NCBI GenBank assembly: GCA_029432775.1
Contig: JAROAZ010000016.1
Location: forward strand, 1 to 64,000
Direction: 5' to 3'
Source of the DNA: Pontiellaceae bacterium B12227
Lineage (GTDB): Bacteria; Verrucomicrobiota; Kiritimatiellia; Kiritimatiellales; Pontiellaceae
DNA: 64,000 nucleotides
This document shows, piece by piece, positions 52,492 to 61,086 of this stretch (positions within the stretch are counted from its first letter, which is position 1; every line of letters starts with the position of its first letter). A model generated the notes under the pieces. That model had not been told where the DNA came from, ran no database searches, and was given only the letters and a program-made list of their open reading frames with translations. The position numbers and the translations under genes are program-made.

Positions 52492-55400
52492 CTATTCGTT
52501 ATAGGCGCGGACTTCGTATATGCGGGCGGACGGGTCGCCATTGGAGGCGGTGATGAGGATCCGAACATGGGAAGTTTCCAAGGTCTGGAAACGGTGAATG
52601 CGGCGGCGCTGATAGTTGTCTTTCACATCGGCCACCGTAATCCACTTCTTCCCCTTCAGCACCTGAACCTGATAATCGCGGACGGCTTCGGGCGGCATAC
52701 GCTCGGAGTCTTTCCATTCCCAGGTGGCCCGTTTGGCGTCGTTCACGTCGGTATCGATGGTGAGGTAGACCGAGTTAACTTTTTTCTTTGAACCGAAGTC
52801 GAGCTCCAGCCATTGCGGCAGCGCCTGCTCCGGGTCGGAAGCCCACATGTTCATTTCATCGTCAATCACGCGGGTGACCCCGTTGATCACATGCTGCGCA
52901 CTGAAGAGCGCCGACTTTTCACTGGAGGCCGAAACGGAAGCCATCAGCGCCAGATCGTTCGGATCTTCATTTCGCATCTCCAGCAACCACATGTCGTTTT
53001 TAATCAACTGCTGCTGCAAGGCATAGATGTGATTTTGGTAAATGCCGCGTGGATCAGTATCTTTTTCAACACACATCGCCGCCGCAGTTCCCACCGCCTG
53101 CCCCATCTGGGCCGTGGTGGCCTGAACGCGCATGGTACCGAGTGCCACGTGCGAACAGGAAACATTGCGACCGGCCATCATCAGGTTCGGCACGTTTTTG
53201 GAATAGAGCATGCGGAACGGCAGGCTATGCAACGGCGCATGGGTATTGAAGTCGAACGGTCCCTCTTTCGAGAAGATAGCTTCCGGATGATGAATATCCA
53301 GCCCCCATCCACCATAACCGACCCGGTCTTTCCACGGACGCGCCTTCAGCACGTCGTCCTGCGTAACAATTACATCGCCCACCAACCGGCAGGTTTCACG
53401 CTTGGCATTGGTCAACGGCAGCGGAAGCAGTTTGCGATTGGCTGATTTTTCCTTAAACATCGGGGAAACATTTTTCGCCCAGTTCCAGTAGCTGATGCTC
53501 ACGCGGATCAGGCCGTCGCGCGCCGCTTCCGGATTCCATAGGTCGTCCACCTCGTTCCGGTTTTCATGCCACCAGGTTCCGCTTTTATATGTGTTCTCCA
53601 CCCGCTTACGTGCTTCAAGCACTTCCGTGTTCTCACTCAGATCCCATGCCCAGGTCGGCGCATCGAAGGGCGATGGCTTGCCAATGTCGGTGCTGTTATA
53701 GCCCAGCGTGTGCGCATGAAAGAGCGAGCCACTCATGGTCAGAATATCGCCATCATCCGGCGCGTTGCTTTCGTTGAATACCCATTTGGGTTCACGGCCG
53801 CGCATCAGCTCTGCACCGGCGTAGTAGCCCAGCCAGGCATCGCCCGTGCAGTCGATAAACTGACGACCGGTATATTTCGTAAGCCTGCCATCAATGGTAT
53901 CGAACGCCCGCACGGCCGTGATGCGATTTCCGTTCGTACGCTCCACATCGTAGACATGCGTGTTGAGGACAATCGTCAGGTTCTTTTCATTAGCCGCAAC
54001 GACTTCTGCCCCCTGGCTCCACTTGAGCATAAAATTGTAAGCCCGCAACCGTCCAATCTCTTCGTTCAGTCCACCTTCGCGTGCATTTTTCTTACCGCAG
54101 TCGGCCGGACCGAGAATCGGCACACCCATTTCCGGACTGTTGTTACCGCCGATCATCGGGCGATTCTGAATCAACACCGTTTTGGCTCCGGCCCGCGCCG
54201 AGGCAATTGCGGCATTGATCCCGGCCGCTCCGGCCCCAACCACGACGACATCATAATCGCCAACCGTGACTTCATCGGCACCGCGACCGGTTAAACGGCG
54301 CTGTTCGCCCTTGTACCCTTCAAAGGAGAACGGGGGAACATAGTGCATATCGCGCGTCAGAATAAGGGCATCGCAGCGCCCGTAATAACCGGTCAGATCG
54401 TGCAGCGTTAATTCAACGTCACCGGCTTTCAGGTCGAAGGTGCCACCGTCCTGCCAAACCCACTCTTCAATTTGTTCGGTACCGAATACGGTTTCTGACT
54501 TATTTCCGTTCACCAAAACATTAAAGGTTCCCGGGTTGTGTTCTTTGATCCAGTTACGGTTTCGGACCCACAGTTTGTAGGAACCGTCACGTTCGATTTG
54601 AATGGTGGTTTTGGCATCGTCCACTGGTTCACCGGTTCCGGCTGCCATCATATAGGGCGATCCCATTTGCGGTACAAACTGGGTTTCCATCCACCAGCCG
54701 CCATAGTCATCAAAATCCTCGGCATCGATCCAGATATAGGCTGGCACCACCTCTTTGGCTTCGCGCTTTTCGCCTTTATGAAAAAAGGCCGCGTGGCGGG
54801 CATCCTGCCGGGCCGCATCAAAACGACCGGCGAGATGCGTTTCATTAATCTTATCGGCACTCAATGCGCTACCGGAGATCCGGATATCATCGAGTCCGTT
54901 CCACAGCACGTGCTTTCCATTTTGCGACCCCACAAAAACCGGCGTCTTTTTGACATCGATTCTTCCAGACACTGGAAGTTCGTTGTCCTTTTCGCCGTTC
55001 ACATACAGCACCATCTTTTTACCGTCGAAGGTGGCAGCCACATAAATCCAGCGCCCTTTATCCCATTGGGTATTTTTCGATGCCAGCGTGTGCGCTTTTC
55101 CATCGATCCAGAGCGTAACGCCCACGCGTTTGCCCGGCAGATAGCTGAGTCGGTAGGAGCCCTCTTTGTCAATCATGGTGGCCGAGTCTTTAAAATTCGG
55201 GTCCCAGTATTTGCTCCACGCCTCCAGTGTAATCGCTTTGGCCGGCGCAAGGCTCCTGCTGTGTGCAGCGGAAATCAGCCCGTCCGTTTTCATGGTGACC
55301 GCCGGGCTGTTGAGCCCCTGTGACCAAGCCGAATTTTTCAGCGTCAGCGTATTTCCGTTTCCGGAAGAATCGACCACCTCTGTGCCGACACCATCGTTCA

Positions 55401-55500
55401 TCCGCCAGTAGGCACCGGCATTCTGTTTTGCTGCGGGAGCGGTCAACACACTTAACAGTGCAACCGCCAGCCCCCATCTTAAATTTGCAAACGCGTTCAT
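52492..55500 (-). CDS. Exported multidomain FAD-dependent oxidoreductase
   Basis: A 1002-residue exported protein (signal residues 1-23). Residues of about 25-220 form a LamG-type jelly roll (GAYWRMNDGVGTEVVDSSGN). A further beta-rich region (NLYRDG-like) precedes an FAD-binding domain: DYDVVVVGAGAAGINAAIAS is the dinucleotide fold near residue 420, followed by RPMIGGNNSPEMG, as in FAD_oxidored/xanthan-lyase-associated proteins. The C-terminus (SERMPPEAVRDYQVQVLKGK, HVRILITASNGD) is an F5/8 type C-like domain. Possible sugar oxidation; substrate unknown. It is divergent from a sulfatase operon. Confidence 0.75.
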   Translation of the reverse strand: MNAFANLRWGLAVALLSVLTAPAAKQNAGAYWRMNDGVGTEVVDSSGNGNTLTLKNSAWSQGLNSPAVTMKTDGLISAAHSRSLAPAKAITLEAWSKYWDPNFKDSATMIDKEGSYRLSYLPGKRVGVTLWIDGKAHTLASKNTQWDKGRWIYVAATFDGKKMVLYVNGEKDNELPVSGRIDVKKTPVFVGSQNGKHVLWNGLDDIRISGSALSADKINETHLAGRFDAARQDARHAAFFHKGEKREAKEVVPAYIWIDAEDFDDYGGWWMETQFVPQMGSPYMMAAGTGEPVDDAKTTIQIERDGSYKLWVRNRNWIKEHNPGTFNVLVNGNKSETVFGTEQIEEWVWQDGGTFDLKAGDVELTLHDLTGYYGRCDALILTRDMHYVPPFSFEGYKGEQRRLTGRGADEVTVGDYDVVVVGAGAAGINAAIASARAGAKTVLIQNRPMIGGNNSPEMGVPILGPADCGKKNAREGGLNEEIGRLRAYNFMLKWSQGAEVVAANEKNLTIVLNTHVYDVERTNGNRITAVRAFDTIDGRLTKYTGRQFIDCTGDAWLGYYAGAELMRGREPKWVFNESNAPDDGDILTMSGSLFHAHTLGYNSTDIGKPSPFDAPTWAWDLSENTEVLEARKRVENTYKSGTWWHENRNEVDDLWNPEAARDGLIRVSISYWNWAKNVSPMFKEKSANRKLLPLPLTNAKRETCRLVGDVIVTQDDVLKARPWKDRVGYGGWGLDIHHPEAIFSKEGPFDFNTHAPLHSLPFRMLYSKNVPNLMMAGRNVSCSHVALGTMRVQATTAQMGQAVGTAAAMCVEKDTDPRGIYQNHIYALQQQLIKNDMWLLEMRNEDPNDLALMASVSASSEKSALFSAQHVINGVTRVIDDEMNMWASDPEQALPQWLELDFGSKKKVNSVYLTIDTDVNDAKRATWEWKDSERMPPEAVRDYQVQVLKGKKWITVADVKDNYQRRRIHRFQTLETSHVRILITASNGDPSARIYEVRAYNE

Positions 55501-55582
55501 CCACTACTCCTTATTTGGTATGCGGCATTGAATCATGCACCGGTAAGTCCCTCCACTATCCTTTCGTCTACATAGATCCCTC

Positions 55583-55600
55583 CCTAACCTTTTGGTTAGG
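55583..55600. promoter_or_regulatory. CCTAACC-TTTT-GGTTAGG palindrome in divergent promoter region
   Basis: This perfect 7-bp inverted repeat with a four-T loop lies in the 220-base gap between the FAD oxidoreductase and the sulfatase operon. It could be a shared operator. Confidence 0.45.
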
Positions 55601-55720
55601 ACGTTTTATATCCTGCTTTTACCAATGAGAACGTTATATAGTTAAATTCTCCTCTATTTCCACTAAAAGTGACGGACTGATGGAGCATCAATTTAACGTT
55701 TATTCACGGAGCTGGACCTC

Positions 55721-57535
55721 ATGTTAAAGACCTATCTGATCGCAACGGCAGCTTTATCGCTGACGGTTTCAACCTTCGCCGGGAAACAACCCAATGTGCT
55801 GTGGGTTTTGACCGATGACCATCGCTATGACTCAGTCCGGGCCTTCAATAAAATGCTGACGGGACAGGAGATGAGCAAACTGGGCTATGTGGAATCGCCC
55901 CACACCGACCGGCTGGCGGAAATGGGCACTACGTTCATCAATTCCTACTGCCAGGCGCAGGGTTGCGCGCCGTCGCGCGCGTCGATGCACTATGGCCGTT
56001 ATCCGTTCCGCTCGGGCGTGTATCAGTTTGAATATCACAACAACAATGCTGAGCATTTCCGCCCCACCCTGCCCGAGCGCATGGCGGATCTGGGCTATCA
56101 GACCGTGCATATCGGAAAAACCGGGGTTCGGGTTAAAACGGTGAAGAACGGCAAGGCGCAAAAGTTTCAGATGTATCAGACGGACTTCGATTCCAAGACC
56201 TTGGCAGCCGAAGGATTAACCGAATGGGGTAAGGGCTGGGCCAGCTCTATCAACGGAAAAAAACTGCCGAAGCCGGTATCGGACCTGGAATTCTTTGTAA
56301 ACTCGGACGGAGAATTTGAATATTTTTCAGACCAGCTGGCAGAGATGAAACCCGAATATGCCGGGGCGCGTGAACAGTACAACAAAAAGTATGACCTGCT
56401 GCGTTTTTATAAAGCCGGCGAAAAAGGTGTGAGTAAAAGTATGATCATCGGCGGCGTCAGCCCGCGCCCCGCCGGAAAGACGCGCGACGGGTACTATTCG
56501 TCCGTCTTCGCCGACTTCCTGCAGAGCGAGGACAAACCGCTCACGGTCGGCTCAAAAAGTTATGACGGAGTCGATACGTCAAAGCCGCTGTTCTGCCATA
56601 TCGGCTATGACTTCCCCCATACACCGGTGCTGCCGCCGGTGGACTACCGCGCACGTTTTTCGAAGAAAAAATACAAGGTGCCTGAGTTTAACCTGAAAGA
56701 ACTCGAAACCATGCCGAAACAGCTGAAGAAGCAGGTGGATAAAAGTTTCACCGACGATTATCCCGAGGCGGATAAACAAACCATGATTCAGGACTACTAT
56801 GCGTTCTGCGCCTACGGAGACACGCTTATTGGTCAGGCAACGGAAGCCTTTGTTCAATACAGCAAAAAACAGAAACAACCCTGGATGATTGTTTACGTCT
56901 GCGGCGACCATGGATGGAAGCTGAATGAACACGGCGCCATTTCCAAGTTCACGCCCTGGGATATCGACAGCCACAATCCGGTTATTGTGGTTTCCTCCGA
57001 CAAGAAAGCATTCCCGGCCGGCAAGGTGGTCACCGATTACACCGAGCTCGTAGATATTGCCCCGACCGTGCTGGCGGCGGCCGGTGTTAATCTGGCCGAT
57101 AAAGAAAACGACTATCTGGACGGGTATGATTTGGCGGAAGTGGCATCCGGAAAAATGCCTGCCCGCGAATATGTGCTGGGCGAAAGCCACCACGTGATCG
57201 GCCCGCGTGCCTTTATCCGCACCAAGGATTATGTCTTCTCCATGCAGACCCGCCCGAACACACAACGGGGCAAAGATATGGATTGGGCTAAAACCGCATC
57301 CTGGAAGGAGCTGGATCCAGCGCTTTACCACATGAGTTCCGATCCGAACGAAATCAATAACCTCGCCTTTAACCCCGAATACAAACAGATTGCAGAAACC
57401 ATGCAGCAGAAGCTTTTCAACATTGTCATGGGCGATAACCGCGTGGAAGTCAACTGGGGCAAACAAGCCGACGGCACCGAAATTTTCCGCAGGAACTTTG
57501 CCCCCGGTGCCGATGATAAAAAACTAACACTTTAG
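55721..57535 (+). CDS. Exported sulfatase (S1 family)
   Basis: A 604-residue sulfatase with a signal peptide (residues 1-20). Metal ligands lie in [10 protein letters not shown], and Cys82 in [15 protein letters not shown] is the formylglycine site. [14 protein letters not shown] and [14 protein letters not shown] complete the centre. It lacks the C-terminal binding modules of the other sulfatases. First gene of a three-sulfatase operon. Confidence 0.92.
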   Translation: MLKTYLIATAALSLTVSTFAGKQPNVLWVLTDDHRYDSVRAFNKMLTGQEMSKLGYVESPHTDRLAEMGTTFINSYCQAQGCAPSRASMHYGRYPFRSGVYQFEYHNNNAEHFRPTLPERMADLGYQTVHIGKTGVRVKTVKNGKAQKFQMYQTDFDSKTLAAEGLTEWGKGWASSINGKKLPKPVSDLEFFVNSDGEFEYFSDQLAEMKPEYAGAREQYNKKYDLLRFYKAGEKGVSKSMIIGGVSPRPAGKTRDGYYSSVFADFLQSEDKPLTVGSKSYDGVDTSKPLFCHIGYDFPHTPVLPPVDYRARFSKKKYKVPEFNLKELETMPKQLKKQVDKSFTDDYPEADKQTMIQDYYAFCAYGDTLIGQATEAFVQYSKKQKQPWMIVYVCGDHGWKLNEHGAISKFTPWDIDSHNPVIVVSSDKKAFPAGKVVTDYTELVDIAPTVLAAAGVNLADKENDYLDGYDLAEVASGKMPAREYVLGESHHVIGPRAFIRTKDYVFSMQTRPNTQRGKDMDWAKTASWKELDPALYHMSSDPNEINNLAFNPEYKQIAETMQQKLFNIVMGDNRVEVNWGKQADGTEIFRRNFAPGADDKKLTL

Positions 57536-57538
57536 GCA

Positions 57539-57586
57539 TGGAGGGGCAGACGCTGTCTGCCCGGGCGCACAACGTGCGTCCCTCCA
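57539..57586. repeat. 48-bp REP/BIME-like hairpin pair between sulfatase genes
   Basis: Same length and TGGAGGGG...CCCTCCA layout as the copy inside the glycosidase gene at 24381. It separates two sulfatase genes of one operon. Confidence 0.8.
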
Positions 57587-57605
57587 GTCGTATTGAAGGA
57601 GAGAA

Positions 57606-59195
57606 ATGAAAATTACTGCAATTACACTCTGTGCAACACTGGCCCTGTCAGCGCTGGCAGATCAAAAACCCAACATCATCCTGGTATTTGCCGATGATAT
57701 CAGCGCACGTGAACTGCCGGTCTATGGTTCCAATGTCTGGACCGATCCAAATGGAAAAAACACGGGCGACCTGAACTATCGAGCCAAGACACCGGTGCTC
57801 GAAAAAATGGCCGAGGATGGCTGCTGGATAACCCAATGCTGGGGAGCCACCGTCTGCTCGCCGAGCCGGGCGATGATGATGACCGGCCGCTATGCGCATC
57901 AGCACAAATGGTGGACGAATGGCGACCTGGGAACGTCCGTGAATGAAAAGGGCCATCGTATTCCCTGGCCGCTGTATGAAAGCTCGCCCCTGCTGATTGG
58001 TCATGTGGCTCAACAGGCGGGCTACGGCACCTACTGGGCCGGTAAAACGCAGATGAAGGGCAGCGACCTGCAGAAGTTCGGATTTGATGAAGGGTGCTTC
58101 ACGCCGGGCGAACAGGGTGCACCGGACAATCCCTACACCGACTTTGTATTGAAACCGATCGAGTCCTACAACGGGCCGCAGATCAACCTGAACAGCGGCG
58201 CGCGGATCGAAAAAAGCTACGGCCAGTTCAGTTGGTACTGGAAACCGCATGTGCGCCTGATGAACTACCCCGGAGCCGAGCCGCTATCGTGGTGGCCGAA
58301 TACTCCGGAGTCTAAAGCCTCGTTCGGCGTCAACACCTTCGGGCCGGACAAAGAACTGGATTTTATCTTTGAATTCATGGACCGGAAGCATGCACAGAAA
58401 AAGCCGTTCTTTATCTATCACACGACGCACCTCGGGCATGGCGCCCACGACTGGCTGACCGGAGCCAACAAGCAGAGCTGGACGCCCACCCCCAAGGTCC
58501 AATGGGATGGAAAGAAATATACGCGCACCGAACCGAACATCACCGGCGACAAGGGTGTGTTTGAGTTTAATGATTCGATCACAGAAGAAGGCATCCACCG
58601 GCATCTGGAATATATCGACTATCAGATGTGGCTCTATCAACAGAAGCTGGAGCAACTCGGTATTGCCGACAATACGATCCTGATCTTCTGCGCCGACAAC
58701 GGCACAAGCAAGTACGGCAAGCATAGCCCGGACCGACAGAAGGGTTGCCACGTGCCGCTGATCATCTATGCCCCCGGCATGACCAAGCAGGGCCGGCAGG
58801 ACATTCTGGTTAACCTGTCCGATTTTCTTCCAACCATCGCCGATATCACCGGCACTGAAATACCGGCCGACTATGAAGTCGACGGCGAGAGCCTCTGGCC
58901 CTTCCTGATGACCGACAAGTCTGAGCACCGCGAATGGGTCTATTCCTACCGCGGACCGATGCAGCTGATCCGCGGCGAGCAGGTCATGCTGGATGGCAAC
59001 GGAGCCTGGTGGGATATCACCAGCGAGCCCGAAGACCTGATCAGCTACACGCAGATCAAGGATTGGGGCAAGGTACTGGAAGGACAGCGCGAAGAACGCG
59101 AAGCTCTCCTGCGGACCATTCAGCCCTATGACCTGCATGCCGTCGCGCATGACGCCCCCGGCACCCCGCCGGCAAAGAAGAAGAAACGCAAGTAA
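57606..59195 (+). CDS. Exported sulfatase (S1 family)
   Basis: A 529-residue sulfatase with a signal peptide (residues 1-18). Metal ligands lie in VFADDISAREL. Cys84 in VCSPSRAMMMTGRYAH is the formylglycine site. AGKTQMKGS, HTTHLGHGAHD and FCADNGTSKY complete the centre. The ISARELPVYGS segment is shared with the sulfatase at 35017, suggesting a common subfamily. GAAGGAGAGAA precedes the ATG. The C-terminus KKKKRK is strongly basic. Confidence 0.92.
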   Translation: MKITAITLCATLALSALADQKPNIILVFADDISARELPVYGSNVWTDPNGKNTGDLNYRAKTPVLEKMAEDGCWITQCWGATVCSPSRAMMMTGRYAHQHKWWTNGDLGTSVNEKGHRIPWPLYESSPLLIGHVAQQAGYGTYWAGKTQMKGSDLQKFGFDEGCFTPGEQGAPDNPYTDFVLKPIESYNGPQINLNSGARIEKSYGQFSWYWKPHVRLMNYPGAEPLSWWPNTPESKASFGVNTFGPDKELDFIFEFMDRKHAQKKPFFIYHTTHLGHGAHDWLTGANKQSWTPTPKVQWDGKKYTRTEPNITGDKGVFEFNDSITEEGIHRHLEYIDYQMWLYQQKLEQLGIADNTILIFCADNGTSKYGKHSPDRQKGCHVPLIIYAPGMTKQGRQDILVNLSDFLPTIADITGTEIPADYEVDGESLWPFLMTDKSEHREWVYSYRGPMQLIRGEQVMLDGNGAWWDITSEPEDLISYTQIKDWGKVLEGQREEREALLRTIQPYDLHAVAHDAPGTPPAKKKKRK

Positions 59196-59210
59196 GGAAC
59201 AGGAACGACC

Positions 59211-60725
59211 ATGAAACATAAACTCATTAAAATCAGTCTGCTGTTCATGCTCAGCGGAATAGCCTCATTGGCCGCAGAGCGCCCGAATATTGTATTCATT
59301 CTGGCGGATGATGTGGGGCTGGGCGATGTCAGCTTCCACGCAACAAATAACACAAAAACCAAACCCTTCACCCACACGCCGAACATTGATGCGCTGGCGG
59401 AACAGGGGCTCTGGTTCACAGATGGCCACTCGGCCACCGCGCTCTGCGCACCGACCCGCTATGCGGTGATGAGCGGAAACAACAATTATCGCTGCTACTC
59501 CCCCGGCGGCATCTGGAGCACGTTTGCAGAGTCCGGTTTCAAGCCGGGCGAAGTGACGCTCGGCACGGTCCTGCGCGATGCGGGCTATTATACCGGCATG
59601 ATCGGCAAGTGGCACATGGGCGGCGACTTTTATATCCCCGGCACCAAAAAGATCTACCGCGGCGCTAAATCGGGCGACATTCTCGACAAGGTCGATGTTT
59701 CGCAATGGGCGGGCAGCGGCCCGCGGTATTGCGGATTCGACTATGACTTTATCTCACCCTGCGGCATTCAGGGGCCGATGTACCTCGTGTATGAAAATGA
59801 AAAGTGGTATCCGCTCGGCAAGAACTCGAAGCTCGTATTCTTTAACGAGACAAACGCGATCAACCCGAAGGATGTCACCGACAAAGGACCTGGACCGGGC
59901 GACTCCAACTGGGATGCGCGCGAAATGGGTAAGATTCTTTCTGAGAAGGCGGTCGCCTTCATTAAGGCCGGTGCAAAGAAAGACCAGCCGTTTTTCCTCT
60001 ACTACTGCTCACCCATGGTCCACCTCCCCCACGTTCCGACCGACACCTTTGACGGACGCAAAGTAAAGGGCAGCAACGTCTCCGACCATCTCGACGTGGT
60101 CGCCGACCTCGACATGCAGGTCAAACGCATCGTCGATGCAGTGAAAGCGAGCGGTGAATTTGAAAACACGCTCTTTGTTTTCTCCTCCGACAACGGCGGA
60201 CTGACCGACGGCCAGGCCACAAAAGCCATCGGCTATCAGCCGGGCGGCGGATGGAACGGCAGCAAAAACCGTCCGCAGGAAGGCGGACACCGCGTCCCGA
60301 CTTTTGCCGTCTGGCCCGGACACATCAAACCGGGTGTTACCGATGAGCTGGCATCGAACCAGGATATGGTCGCCACCTTCGCCGCACTCGTCGGCACCGA
60401 AATCCCGAAAGGCCAGGCGCAGGATTCCAACAACCTGCTGCCGCTGCTGACGGGTAAGGGAACATTCGTTCAGCGTGATTATTTTGTAAACCAGGCCGGA
60501 GCCAACCACGAACTGATCTATCGCAAGATGCCGTGGAAGCTGATTATCCAGAGCACGTTTAAGCGCACCAAATATGAACCGAAGCTACTCTACAACCTGC
60601 AGGAAGATCCTGGCGAAACCAAAAACCTGATCAAAAATCCGGAATACAAAAAGGTTGTGGATAAAATGTTCAAGGAATACATGGACCTCATCGAGTCCGG
60701 CCGCCCCACCGCGCCCGGCCGTTAA
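59211..60725 (+). CDS. Exported sulfatase (S1 family)
   Basis: A 504-residue sulfatase with a signal peptide (residues 1-22). Metal ligands lie in [11 protein letters not shown]. Cys79 in [13 protein letters not shown] is the formylglycine site, a CxPTR form. [20 protein letters not shown] and [12 protein letters not shown] complete the centre. Only 15 bases separate it from the preceding gene, so the three sulfatases form an operon. Confidence 0.93.
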   Translation: MKHKLIKISLLFMLSGIASLAAERPNIVFILADDVGLGDVSFHATNNTKTKPFTHTPNIDALAEQGLWFTDGHSATALCAPTRYAVMSGNNNYRCYSPGGIWSTFAESGFKPGEVTLGTVLRDAGYYTGMIGKWHMGGDFYIPGTKKIYRGAKSGDILDKVDVSQWAGSGPRYCGFDYDFISPCGIQGPMYLVYENEKWYPLGKNSKLVFFNETNAINPKDVTDKGPGPGDSNWDAREMGKILSEKAVAFIKAGAKKDQPFFLYYCSPMVHLPHVPTDTFDGRKVKGSNVSDHLDVVADLDMQVKRIVDAVKASGEFENTLFVFSSDNGGLTDGQATKAIGYQPGGGWNGSKNRPQEGGHRVPTFAVWPGHIKPGVTDELASNQDMVATFAALVGTEIPKGQAQDSNNLLPLLTGKGTFVQRDYFVNQAGANHELIYRKMPWKLIIQSTFKRTKYEPKLLYNLQEDPGETKNLIKNPEYKKVVDKMFKEYMDLIESGRPTAPGR

Positions 60726-61086
60726 CAGACGTCCGTATTCTACCCTGGGAGGGCGATGCGTCGTCCTCGCCGTGCACCGTTCCAACGCGGCGGCAACGGA
60801 GTGCCGCCCTCCAGCCTTCTCAGGAGGGCGATGGTTGTCTTTCGAGCACTCAGACTCGCTTACGTTGTCATCGCCACACGCCTGCTCCACCACGGCGGCA
60901 ACGAAGTGCCGCCCTCCAATCGAAAGTCCCCTTTGTCATCGCCGCCCCCGCAAAATCGCATGACCATTAGGATAGGTTGCTGAAAGCCCTCCACCGGGCG
61001 TATAAATACCTGATTTTGCATGAAGGTAGATTCCCCGCGGATCAGCCCCCAGGATTTCGACAGACCAACAATAAGAGGAGGGAAGG
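60726..61086. repeat. REP-rich gap before the large Asp-box gene
   Basis: GGAG-footed hairpins (GGGAGGGCGATGCG, then CGGCGGCAACGGAGTGCCGC and CGGCAACGAAGTGCCGCC) occupy about 60747-60917. They belong to the same class as 52262-52484. The remaining 170 bases hold no clear gene; AAGAGGAGGGAAGG-ATG starts the next gene. Confidence 0.7.

Noticed and set aside
52224..52553. Reading frames over the 74-bp tandem repeats
   Set aside because: The three copies run through different frames because 74 is not a multiple of three; the peptides are repeat artefacts.
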